From Paenibacillus plantiphilus (GTDB lineage: Bacteria > Bacillota > Bacilli > Paenibacillales > Paenibacillaceae), in assembly GCF_927798095.1 (NCBI RefSeq), contig NZ_CAKMMF010000036.1:1-50286 (forward strand): DNA of 50,286 nt. The letters are read 5' to 3'. Positions within the stretch are counted from its first letter, which is position 1; every line of letters starts with the position of its first letter. Shown here one piece after another: positions 1 through 8,055 of the stretch. A program made the position numbers and the translations under genes. Under the pieces are notes generated by a model that ran no database searches, was not told the DNA's origin, and saw nothing but the letters and a program-made list of their open reading frames with translations.

Positions 1-3000
1 CCAGCTTCGACCCTGTCACTGCGCCTTCCGCCAGTGACTCCTCAACCACCGCTCCGCGCGCCAGCTTCGACCCTGTCACTGCGCCTTCCGCCAGTGACTC
101 CTCAACCACCGCTCCGCGCGCCAGCTTCGACCCTGTCACTGCGCCTTCCGCCAGTGACTCCTCAACCACCGCTCCGCGCGCTAGCTTCGACCCTGTCACT
201 ACGCCTTCCGCCAGTGACTCCTCAACCACCGCTCCGCGCGCCAGCTTCGAACCCGTCACTGCGCCTTCGGCCAGTGACTCCTCAACCACCGCTCCGCGCG
301 CCAGCTTCGAACTTGTCACCGCTTTTTCGGCTAGTGAATGTTCCACCACCGCGCCTCGGGCAAGCTTCGAGCTCGTTACGGAGTCATCACCCAGTGATTC
401 TTCCAGCACTGATCCCCGACCAAGCTTTGAGCTCGTCACTACACCTTCACCTAGCGTCTCCTCTACTACCGCACCGAATGCCAGCTTCGAGCTCGTCACT
501 GCTCCTTCGCCGAGCGTCTCCTCCACTACCGCTCCGCGACCAAGCTTCGAGCTCGTCACCGCACCTTCGCCTAGCGAATCCTCTGCTACCGCTCCGATCG
601 CCAACTTCGAACTCGTCACTGCACCTTCGCCAAGCGTCTCCTCTACTACCGCCCCGCGACCAAGCTTCGAACTCGTCACTGCACCCTCGCCCAGCGATTC
701 CTCTACTACCGCTCCGAACGCCAACTTCGATCTCGTCACTGCACCTTCACCAAGGACCTCTTCTACTACCGCTCCGTGTCCAAGCTTCGAGCTGGTCACA
801 GCTCCATCGCCAAGCGTCTCTTCCACTACCGCCCCATGACCAAGCTTCGAGCGCGTCACTGCACCTTCGCCAAGCGATTCCTCCGCTACCGCTCCGAATG
901 CCAATTTCGATCTCGTCACCGCACCTTCACCGAGCGTATCTTCCACTACCGCTCCGCGTCCTAGCTTCGAGCTCGTCACTGCTCCTTCGCCAAGCGACTC
1001 CTCTACTACCGCTCCGAGCGCCAACTTCAGGCTCGTCACCGCTCCATCTCCAAGCGTCTCTTCCACTACCGCCCCGCGTGCAATCTTCGAACTCGTCACT
1101 GCGCCTTCGCCCAGCGAATCTTCTACTACCGCGCCGTCTGCAAGCTTCGAGCTTGTTACGGAGCCTTCGCTCAGTGATTCATCGACAACAGCGCCGTGTG
1201 CGATCTTCGTTCTCGTCACCGCTGCTTCGCCAAGCGATTCCTCTACTACCGCACCCCTGGCCAGCTTTATGCTAGTGACCGCTGCATCGCCAAGCGATTT
1301 CTCCACGATCGCACCAAGCGCAAGCTTCGAGCTTGTCACCGAACCTCTAGCCAGCTTTACATTCGTTACAGAGCCTGCGGCGAGCGATTCTTCCACGACT
1401 GCCCCCAACGCCAGCTTCGCGCTGGTTACGGAGCCTTCTCCAAGCGTCTCTTCCACGACTGCGCCATACGCAAGCTTCGAGCTTGTAACCGCACTTTCAC
1501 CAAGCGTTTCCTCACATACCGCTCCAGCTGCCAGCTTCGAGCTCGTTACTGCTCCGTCACAGAGCACTTCTCCCTCGACAGCCCCCTTCGCCAGCTTCCT
1601 GCCGGTAACTGCGCCATCGGCAAGAATCTCCTCCACTACCGCTCCACGGGCCAGCTTTGCGCTCGTTACCGCGGCATCGTCAAGCTTCTCCTCGACCACT
1701 GCACCATTGGCAAGCTTCCCGCTCGTGATCGAAGCTTCACCGATGGACTCCCCCACTACCGCTCCTTGCGCCAGCTTCGAGCTCGTTACTGCTCCTTCAC
1801 CAAGCGCAGCTTCAACTACTGCGCCAAATGCAAGCTTCGAGCTAATTACCGAGCCATCTTCAATCGCAGCCTTGCTCACCGCTCCAGCAGCAAGCTTCGA
1901 GCTTGTCACAGCTCCATCGCTCAGCGACGCATGTACCACAGCTCCGTTGGCAAGCTTCGAGCTTGTGATCGCGCCCGATTGCAGTTGTACTTCGCCAACA
2001 GACTGTTCAGCAAGCTGCGCGCTTCCGATGGCGCCTTGCTCCAGATGGCCTTGGCCAATTGAACCGGGTTTGATTTTACTGCCGGGAATAATGCCGTCTG
2101 GCGCTCTGTCGAATGCATACAATTCTCCCGCCAAGTGCGCCTGCGTAATCGATCCCTTCCGAATGTGATAGCCCTGTACCGCATCTGCCTTCATGTGCTT
2201 GCCTGCGATCGTCTCCAGCAGAATATGCTCACCCGTAACCGATAATCCAGCAAGCTTGGCGCCGGTTATAGCACGATCAGCCAGCTGCTCTGTACCGACT
2301 GATTGCTCCGACAGGTGCAATTGAAGCACACTCTCCGGCTGCAAATGTACGCTGTTCACTGCCGCCTCAGCTAGCTGGCGCGATCCGATAGCCCCTCCTG
2401 ATATATGCTCAGATTGGACAGCTTCTGCTTGAATCGTTGACCTTCCAACTGAACCATCCTTTAAATGATTGCTGCCCACGCTTGCCCCGGCAAGCTTCTC
2501 TTCCGTTACGGCAGATGCGGTAAGATGCTGCTCTCGGATGCTTCCTTCTTTAAGGTGCACGCCAAGCACAGATTGCTCTGACAGATGACGGCTGCTAATA
2601 ATTTCATCCGCCAAATGCGCACTTTCAATCGCACCCTTCGCCAGCTTATTCACAGTCACAGCACCATCAACAATGGCAATGGTATTCACACTTCCTGCGG
2701 TCAAATGATTGGCTTCAACACTGCCCTCGGCAAGATGGGATGAATCGACGGCGCCCTCGACAAGATGCTTGCTTTCCACCGAGCCAGTGGACAAATGAAC
2801 GCCTGCAATCGTGTTCGGAGCCAGCTTTGAAGAGGTGACACTATTCTCGGCGAGCTTATTCGACGTAACCGACCAATCTGTTAATTTGTCCGTTGACACA
2901 CTCTCTGGAGAGAGCTTAAGTGAATTGACTACATGATCGGCAAGATGATGAGAATAGACCGACCCGGCTGTCAAATGCCGCTCTGTCACAGAGCCGTTCG

Positions 3001-4440
3001 CCAATTTTGAAGACTTGACAGCCCCATCCTGAAGCGCGGCGGTAACGACAGCCCCGTCGGACAAATGCTCCTTCTCAATCAGCCCCTGCTGCAAATGGGC
3101 AGAACCGACAGCTTTAGAAGACAGCGACTCCTCTGTTATTGCACCGGGCGACAAATGGTACGGGCGAATCGCTTCCGAGGATATCTTGTCAAACGTGACC
3201 GCTTCATCTGCCAAATGCTTCGTTTCCACCGCATTTTCAGCAAGCTTAGCCGCACTGATGCTTCCGTCAGCGAGCTTGCGCGACGTAACAGCGCCTTCGG
3301 CAATTTGCTGCTGTCCAACAGCAGCAGGACTAATATGCTTCTGCAGCACAGCTCCAGTAGCAATCTTATTATCCGTCACGGCACCTTCAGTCAGATGGGG
3401 GGTTCCCACACTAGATTCCGCCAACTGCTTCGCTCCTACAGAGCTTACCGACAGATGCCGCATTTCAATGCCATCGTTTGCAATCTTTTCGCTCGTAATA
3501 CTGAAACGGCCCAAATGCCTTTCATTGATGGATTCATCCGCGAGCTTTGCAGCCGTTATGCTTTGATCCGCGAGCTTGGAGGCTGTGACCGATTGATCAA
3601 CAAGCTTCATTGTAGATACCGACTGATTGGCAATTTTGGGCGAAGTCACAGCAGAATCCATCAGATGCTCGGCCCCGATTTCATTTATTTTGAGATGATC
3701 TCCGTTTACAGCGCCTTCCTGCAACTGGTCCGGTCCTACCGCCCCGTGCGCGATTGCTTCCATCGTTACGGATGTGGCCTGTAATTCTCTTGCCCCTACC
3801 GCTCCTTCGGTTAAGTGCTCGGCGGTTATTACGCTTGGGGCCAGATGCTTTCCCAGCAGTATACCATCCGCGACATGCTCTGCGAGCAGCATACCGGGTT
3901 TAAGATGAATGGCGTCAATCGAACCTTGAGCCAGCTTCTCGCCAGTAATCGCTCCATCCCGCAGCTTGGAACGAGTGACTGAGCCGTCAGCCAATTTAGA
4001 GGTGTGAATGGCATCATTGGCAATATTCTCCGTGCGAATCGTACCGCTTTTAATTTTGTTCGAAGTAACGGCTTGATCGTCCAACAATTCATTCGTTACT
4101 ACAAAAGGTTTCAGATGCTTCGCTTCAATCGAGCCCTCTGCAATTTTGTCCGCGCTTATTGTGCGGTCAGCCAGCTTCGCAGACACAATACTGCCGTCCT
4201 TTAGCTTCTCGGTAGTAATGGAACGGTCACGAATTTTCGAGCCTGAGATCGCGTTGCGGGCCAAATGATCACTTGTGATGGATTCCTGCGCAATTTTGGA
4301 CGATTGAACTGCGCCATCTGCGATTTTAATGCTTTCAACCGCAAAGTCAGCTATCGACCCCGTCACAATGGAGCCTTTCTTCAGCTTCGTTGCATCCACG
4401 GAACCTGGCGCCAATTTCTCGCTTATTACCGCATTGTCCG
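1..4440 (-). repeat. 60-bp tandem coding repeats, about 74 copies
   Basis: Every 60-bp block keeps the same phase. The blocks at 1-60, 61-120 and 121-180 are identical and 181-240 differs by two bases. Blocks at 241-2040 are increasingly diverged, and those from 2041 to 4440 keep only the pattern. Between about 421 and 1020 alternate blocks share end sequences, which gives a 120-bp higher-order period. Confidence 0.95.
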
Positions 4441-4894
4441 CAATATCATCAGTGTATACGAATGGCGTTGGTCCCTCAGGCATGCGTACTTCCTCAACAC
4501 GTTCCTCCTTGCTCGCCTGGTCAAGCTTCGCCTGTTCCTCGGAAAGCTCTACTGCTGTGTCGATTGCTTCGTCGATTGCTTCTTCAGCATCCCCTTCTCC
4601 CACACTGAATTCCTCGTATTCTTCGGGTTCAGGCAATGCATCCGTATCCTCCTGCTCGGGAGCAGGCTGCTCATTTTCCTCGGGTGAGCGATCATTGACC
4701 TGCGGCTGCTCGTCGATAACTGCAGCGGGTGCTGATGCATTGACTTGTACCGGCTTCCTGCTTGATAAACGCGCGGCAGCGGCTTCCCTTTTCTTCAAAT
4801 CATCCAGCCATTTCAACTCCGAAGTGTTCGGATTATCGACATAAAATAGCGGCTTCCGTCCTGCGGAGCTCTTCCCTTTCCTGCTCTTCGCCAT
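1..4894 (-). CDS. Giant tandem-repeat protein, C-terminus beyond window
   Basis: The frame is open from the ATG at 4894 to the left edge, at least 1631 codons. An AAGGAG site lies 6 nt before the start. Residues 1-150 are a basic start followed by a Glu-rich, probably disordered segment. From about residue 151 the protein is only 20-residue repeats, about 74 copies, each two 10-residue halves of the form G-[SA]-[IV]-x-x-x-[KH]-[LI]-x-x. The DNA period is exactly 60 bp with no indel over 4.4 kb. N-terminal repeats are divergent, while the last ones before the edge are identical at DNA level. No signal peptide is visible. Such repeats resemble fibre or beta-solenoid proteins. Paenibacilli have long repeat proteins with a C-terminal 'WIAG-tail' domain, but that end is not in the window, so this link is a guess. 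The function is unknown. Confidence 0.85.
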   Translation of the reverse strand, partial: MAKSRKGKSSAGRKPLFYVDNPNTSELKWLDDLKKREAAAARLSSRKPVQVNASAPAAVIDEQPQVNDRSPEENEQPAPEQEDTDALPEPEEYEEFSVGEGDAEEAIDEAIDTAVELSEEQAKLDQASKEERVEEVRMPEGPTPFVYTDDIADNAVISEKLAPGSVDATKLKKGSIVTGSIADFAVESIKIADGAVQSSKIAQESITSDHLARNAISGSKIRDRSITTEKLKDGSIVSAKLADRTISADKIAEGSIEAKHLKPFVVTNELLDDQAVTSNKIKSGTIRTENIANDAIHTSKLADGSVTRSKLRDGAITGEKLAQGSIDAIHLKPGMLLAEHVADGILLGKHLAPSVITAEHLTEGAVGARELQATSVTMEAIAHGAVGPDQLQEGAVNGDHLKINEIGAEHLMDSAVTSPKIANQSVSTMKLVDQSVTASKLADQSITAAKLADESINERHLGRFSITSEKIANDGIEMRHLSVSSVGAKQLAESSVGTPHLTEGAVTDNKIATGAVLQKHISPAAVGQQQIAEGAVTSRKLADGSISAAKLAENAVETKHLADEAVTFDKISSEAIRPYHLSPGAITEESLSSKAVGSAHLQQGLIEKEHLSDGAVVTAALQDGAVKSSKLANGSVTERHLTAGSVYSHHLADHVVNSLKLSPESVSTDKLTDWSVTSNKLAENSVTSSKLAPNTIAGVHLSTGSVESKHLVEGAVDSSHLAEGSVEANHLTAGSVNTIAIVDGAVTVNKLAKGAIESAHLADEIISSRHLSEQSVLGVHLKEGSIREQHLTASAVTEEKLAGASVGSNHLKDGSVGRSTIQAEAVQSEHISGGAIGSRQLAEAAVNSVHLQPESVLQLHLSEQSVGTEQLADRAITGAKLAGLSVTGEHILLETIAGKHMKADAVQGYHIRKGSITQAHLAGELYAFDRAPDGIIPGSKIKPGSIGQGHLEQGAIGSAQLAEQSVGEVQLQSGAITSSKLANGAVVHASLSDGAVTSSKLAAGAVSKAAIEDGSVISSKLAFGAVVEAALGEGAVTSSKLAQGAVVGESIGEASITSGKLANGAVVEEKLDDAAVTSAKLARGAVVEEILADGAVTGRKLAKGAVEGEVLCDGAVTSSKLAAGAVCEETLGESAVTSSKLAYGAVVEETLGEGSVTSAKLALGAVVEESLAAGSVTNVKLARGSVTSSKLALGAIVEKSLGDAAVTSIKLARGAVVEESLGEAAVTRTKIAHGAVVDESLSEGSVTSSKLADGAVVEDSLGEGAVTSSKIARGAVVEETLGDGAVTSLKLALGAVVEESLGEGAVTSSKLGRGAVVEDTLGEGAVTRSKLAFGAVAEESLGEGAVTRSKLGHGAVVEETLGDGAVTSSKLGHGAVVEEVLGEGAVTRSKLAFGAVVEESLGEGAVTSSKLGRGAVVEETLGEGAVTSSKLAIGAVAEDSLGEGAVTSSKLGRGAVVEETLGEGAVTSSKLAFGAVVEETLGEGVVTSSKLGRGSVLEESLGDDSVTSSKLARGAVVEHSLAEKAVTSSKLARGAVVEESLAEGAVTGSKLARGAVVEESLAEGVVTGSKLARGAVVEESLAEGAVTGSKLARGAVVEESLAEGAVTGSKLARGAVVEESLAEGAVTGSKL

Positions 4895-4929
4895 AGCCCT
4901 CTCCTTCTTCCATCTTGAAATGTCATAGG

Positions 4930-4957
4930 TATCATATGCACCGGGCCATGGGCAGGT
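4930..4957 (-). promoter_or_regulatory. Candidate sigma-K/sigma-E-like promoter of the repeat gene
   Basis: On the minus strand an AC dinucleotide (4957-4956) is followed after 17 nt by CATATGATA (4938-4930). This fits the mother-cell sigma-K pattern AC-N16/17-CATAnnnTA known from Bacillus. Transcription would start about 30 nt before the ATG. The motif is short and could occur by chance. A sigma-A reading of the same -10 (TATGAT) has no good -35. Confidence 0.35.
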
Positions 4958-5004
4958 CACTAGCTATGAAAGGATAAAGTTAAGCTTCCGCATACTCCCC
5001 TCAG

Positions 5005-5087
5005 AAAAAAACAATGCACCGCGCGTCCATTAGAATGACTGAACGGAAGCTTCCATTCGCATTCGGTATGACGCTGCGGTGCATTGT
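5005..5087 (-). terminator. Large palindromic intrinsic terminator
   Basis: An imperfect 77-bp palindrome is centred on GGAAGCTTCC at 5045-5054. Its outer arms (5011-5022 and 5076-5087) are exact inverted repeats. On the minus strand it runs into a T tract (5011-5005). It starts 21 bp after the stop of the propeller-like gene. Confidence 0.75.
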
Positions 5088-5107
5088 ATTGGGGCTGATA
5101 TCCCCGT

Positions 5108-5941
5108 TTAATTGTTGTTCTCGCTGGAACAGCCTGACGCCGCTCGCATCGTTTGAATCCCTTTGGACAAAGTCGCCATATACAGCTCTGATCCATGCCA
5201 ATCAATATCCATGACAGGCACACCGGGCTTGACCGAGAATAGCGTAAATTGCTTGCCCAGACGTCCTATCCGATATAGTCCCCGATCCGTGCATACATAC
5301 ACCTGTGAATGCTTCGAGACAACTCCGAATACGAAAATATCGTTGTACTGTATCGCATCGAATCCCCCCTTGCCATCGCCGACCATAAGCTCGCCACGCT
5401 CGCTTGCGCCGACCAAATAATCTCTGGATGCCGCAATGCTCGTCACTCCGACACCAAGCTTAAATTCAGCGAAGCGATCCGTTATTCGATCATACATACT
5501 AATGCCTTTATCATGACCGGCATACAAATATTGCGGGGTAAACAAGAAATCATATACCGTAGATCCTTCAAAAGCGGATTTCTTCCACTTCTGTCCGTCA
5601 TTATAGATCAGGCCATCGCCTGTAGCCGCAAAACCATAACCCCATTCTTCCTTGTACTGATAGCAAGGAGTACTAACATCCGTAGGTATCCAGCAATCGT
5701 TAAGCAGGCCATAGAGTCCTCTGCTTGTGCAAGCATAGGGTCTTCCGCCAATTAGCTGCAGCCGATTTATCGTCGATCCTTCATGCAGACCTTCGGATAA
5801 TCCGCTCCAGTCCCCATCCTCGGTCTTCTGAAACAACCCCCGCCCTGGAGACGCCGCAATAAGAGAGCGATCCGAGCGTACCTTGACAGAGGAGAAATGA
5901 ATTGGACTGGACTGCCAGCTTTTATAGAAATCAGGAGACAT
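5108..5941 (-). CDS. Fur-controlled propeller-like protein of unknown function
   Basis: 277 residues; AAGGAG lies 10 nt before the ATG. No signal peptide or membrane segment is seen, so it is probably cytoplasmic. The sequence reads as repeated short beta blades with recurring turns such as RGLY, DGLIYNDG, KGISMYD and RGLYRIGR. This fits a small beta-propeller of about five or six blades similar in style to sensor-like or two-component-regulator propellers. I recognise no enzyme motif. The gene stands alone between its own promoter with a perfect Fur box and a strong terminator, so it is expected to be made when iron is low. The function is unknown, and the fold call is from pattern only. Confidence 0.75.
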   Translation of the reverse strand: MSPDFYKSWQSSPIHFSSVKVRSDRSLIAASPGRGLFQKTEDGDWSGLSEGLHEGSTINRLQLIGGRPYACTSRGLYGLLNDCWIPTDVSTPCYQYKEEWGYGFAATGDGLIYNDGQKWKKSAFEGSTVYDFLFTPQYLYAGHDKGISMYDRITDRFAEFKLGVGVTSIAASRDYLVGASERGELMVGDGKGGFDAIQYNDIFVFGVVSKHSQVYVCTDRGLYRIGRLGKQFTLFSVKPGVPVMDIDWHGSELYMATLSKGIQTMRAASGCSSENNN

Positions 5942-5994
5942 TATTCGTCAACTCCTTGTAGGAATCATATCATTCGTTCAATCATTCATCTTCT

Positions 5995-6023
5995 ATTGTA
6001 GTGATAATGATTATCAATGTCAA
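5995..6023 (-). promoter_or_regulatory. Sigma-A promoter of the propeller-like gene
   Basis: On the minus strand TTGACA (6023-6018), a 17-nt spacer and TACAAT (6000-5995) make a near-consensus sigma-A promoter. The start codon is about 54 nt downstream of the -10. Confidence 0.85.
6002..6016. promoter_or_regulatory. Perfect 7-1-7 Fur box
   Basis: TGATAATGATTATCA is an exact match to the Bacillus 7-1-7 Fur consensus TGATAATnATTATCA. It fills the -35/-10 spacer, so bound Fur would block RNA polymerase. PerR (TTATAAT) and Zur (TCGTAAT) half-sites fit less well. Confidence 0.85.
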
Positions 6024-6127
6024 ATATAATGATTGCCTGAATGCAGACATTGCCATTACTATAGGCAGCCAGCATGGTGGATTGAGAGATTCCGGTGTCA
6101 GGAGGCTGGAAGGTAATTTCTTCTCAC

Positions 6128-6161
6128 AAAAAACTAGACACAGCTCAAAAGAACCGTGTCT
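6128..6161 (-). terminator. Intrinsic terminator downstream of yqkE
   Basis: On the minus strand an 11-bp stem with two G-U pairs (AGACAC.../...GTGTCT, loop TTTT) is followed closely by six T. It lies about 320 bp after the yqkE stop. The 6162-6482 stretch between them holds only a weak unsupported frame, so I see nothing else certain there. Confidence 0.65.
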
Positions 6162-6482
6162 TTCAAGCAAGCTCCTACTCTACCTGCTAGCAATCGCCCA
6201 TACCATACCTGCAAAAGTACATCTCCTGCATCCAATATAGCTGTTCTCAGCCGGATCAGCTGCAATACATCAACAATTGCCAGAACCCCGCGTATAACGC
6301 ACTCTTCTGATTTTTTGCTGTACTTTCGGCAGTTAGATGGCTTGAAAGGGTCCTTTCGGGCCATATTACCTGCATTTTTACAGCCACGGGGGGATGCAAG
6401 CAACGGTTGAAGCAGATTACGGAGGAAAAATGTTCCATAGACTGTTTCAACAGCTTGGTATTTTTTGTTCTGCAGCTTACCG

Positions 6483-6743
6483 TTATTTATACTTGCGCCA
6501 GTCCGAGCTGCTATTATTCAGCAGGTACTCAAAATTATTATCCAGTCTCTTCTGCTCGGCCTTGCGCTCCTCCTCTGCCTGCTTTCTCTGCTCCTCTAGC
6601 TGCCTCTCTTCTGCCGCGCTCAGCTCATCGGCCTGCGCTTTGAGCTTGCTCAGAACATCAGGACTGAGAAGATCCTTCAGTGTGGCAGGTTTATCCTGGG
6701 CAGCAGCTTTCGGGGAGGGGGTGTGTTTTCTCTTCTTCGCCAT
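6483..6743 (-). CDS. yqkE: YqkE-like small charged protein (DUF3886 type)
   Basis: 86 residues. A basic N-terminus (MAKKRKHTP) is followed by the segment TLKDLLSPDVLSKLKAQADE. Then comes a long Glu/Lys/Arg/Gln-rich helix, probably coiled coil, and the conserved-looking end NNFEYLLNNSSSDWRKYK. This order and length match Bacillus YqkE, a protein of unknown function. I chose the ATG at 6743 because GAGGTGA sits 5 nt before it; the GTG at 6752 would overlap that site. Confidence 0.8.
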   Translation of the reverse strand: MAKKRKHTPSPKAAAQDKPATLKDLLSPDVLSKLKAQADELSAAEERQLEEQRKQAEEERKAEQKRLDNNFEYLLNNSSSDWRKYK

Positions 6744-6927
6744 GGCACTCACCTCAAATTTATTTCCCCATATTATAACGCGTGTTGCTGCGGTTCACCA
6801 AGTTGCAATTGCTTGCGTTACATCCAACACAAATGATCCTGCATGTTTGTAATTTCACCGTTTATTCTGGGGCCCGTGCTTCATGCTACTGGAAAGCCCT
6901 TAGTCCCCCGCATATCTGCCCCTACAT

Positions 6928-6961
6928 AAAAAAACACCTCGCATACTGGTATTCACGGTGG
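6928..6961 (-). terminator. Weak candidate terminator of the thi operon
   Basis: On the minus strand an imperfect hairpin (CACC paired with GGTG and a short inner AT stem) is followed by seven T. It lies about 135 bp after thiD. The stem has mismatches, so the call is tentative. Confidence 0.4.
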
Positions 6962-7095
6962 TCGAGACACACCCAATTACCAAGCCTGCATCGGTGCATT
7001 TTTGTTCAAGCCTTTCCGCACCGCGTGCGCCTCCCGGTGCGCGGTGCCATCGCGGCACACGGTGCTCGGTCACACGTCGGCGGTCAAACCTCGAC

Positions 7096-8055
7096 TTACA
7101 TGCTGTTCCTGCGGCCAGCTGCATGCCAGAGCGAGCCAGCACCTTTGCCAAGCGGTATCGAGCATGCAATTGCGTCGGTGACGAATCGCTTTGCTTCTAT
7201 GACCGCTTCCGGCACAGACATACGGAGAGACAGACATGCGGCCACAGCAGATGCTGTTGTACAGCCCGTTCCATGCGTATTCGCAGTGAGCAAGCGAGGC
7301 GAACGCAATATGAGCGGCGCTGCCAGTGAATCGCCAACAAGCACGTCTACTGCAAAGCCCTCCGTTTCAAGCTCGCTGCTATTGACACGGCCCTTGATTG
7401 CGAAATCGATGTATTCACTATCTTCTGCCGAATGGCATTCCTCAGCTATCCTATAATCTGCCCTTGCCTTGTCATTCAAATGTCCGCCCTTCAGCAGCAC
7501 ATAACGAGACCCTAGCGCCAACAGCTCCCGCGCCGCCCGAATCATATCATCTACACCGACAATATCCGATTCCTTCCAGCCAAGCAATTCACAAGCCTCC
7601 GGTAGGTTAGGCGTGATCACCTCAGCAAGCGGAAACAGCACTGTCCGCATGGATGATATCGCTTCTGCTCGCAGCAGGGCTGATCCATCCTTCGCATGAA
7701 GGACAGGATCAACAACAACATGAGCGATAGGATGATGCTTAATCGCCTTTGCGACAAGCTGGACCACCTCCGATGACAGCAGCATGCCTGTCTTCATCAC
7801 TGGAGCGCCAATGTCTTCCAGTACGGAGCTCAGCTGTGCTTCTACCATATCGAGGGGGACAGGATGGATAGCCTGTACGCCGACACTGTTCTGCGCCGTA
7901 ACGGCCGTAATCGCCGTCATGCCGAAGACGCCGAGCTCCTGACAAGTTTTGAGATCAGCCTGTATGCCCGCTCCACCGCCGGAGTCTGAACCAGCAACGA
8001 TAAGAAGCCTTGGCGGTTCAGCTCCAGCAACATACGAGCGTTCTCCCACTGCCAT
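7096..8055 (-). CDS. thiD: Hydroxymethylpyrimidine/phosphomethylpyrimidine kinase
   Basis: 319 residues. The enzyme phosphorylates HMP and HMP-P to HMP-PP, the pyrimidine half of thiamine. Ribokinase-fold motifs are seen in order: GSDSGGGAGIQAD near the start, VVDPV, TPNLPEA, LLKGGHL, and the anion-hole motif NTHGTGCT. The protein is about 40-50 residues longer than usual, and the extra length lies between LLKGGHL and NTHGTGCT. The ATG at 8055 overlaps the thiO stop (TGATG) and has GAGGTG 7 nt upstream; a GTG at 8058 is the alternative. It is the last gene of the thi operon. Confidence 0.93.
   Translation of the reverse strand: MAVGERSYVAGAEPPRLLIVAGSDSGGGAGIQADLKTCQELGVFGMTAITAVTAQNSVGVQAIHPVPLDMVEAQLSSVLEDIGAPVMKTGMLLSSEVVQLVAKAIKHHPIAHVVVDPVLHAKDGSALLRAEAISSMRTVLFPLAEVITPNLPEACELLGWKESDIVGVDDMIRAARELLALGSRYVLLKGGHLNDKARADYRIAEECHSAEDSEYIDFAIKGRVNSSELETEGFAVDVLVGDSLAAPLILRSPRLLTANTHGTGCTTASAVAACLSLRMSVPEAVIEAKRFVTDAIACSIPLGKGAGSLWHAAGRRNSM

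Noticed and set aside
34..4687. Long plus-strand open frames over the repeat region
   Set aside because: They mirror the 60-bp repeats of the minus-strand gene, lack good ribosome sites and have low-complexity translations without family features.
6134..6403. Minus-strand open frame of 89 codons
   Set aside because: Poor ribosome site, no recognisable pattern, and its 3' end lies inside a strong terminator stem.
6431..6852. Plus-strand frame with GGAGG before an ATG at 6430
   Set aside because: It runs antisense through yqkE and has no protein-like composition.
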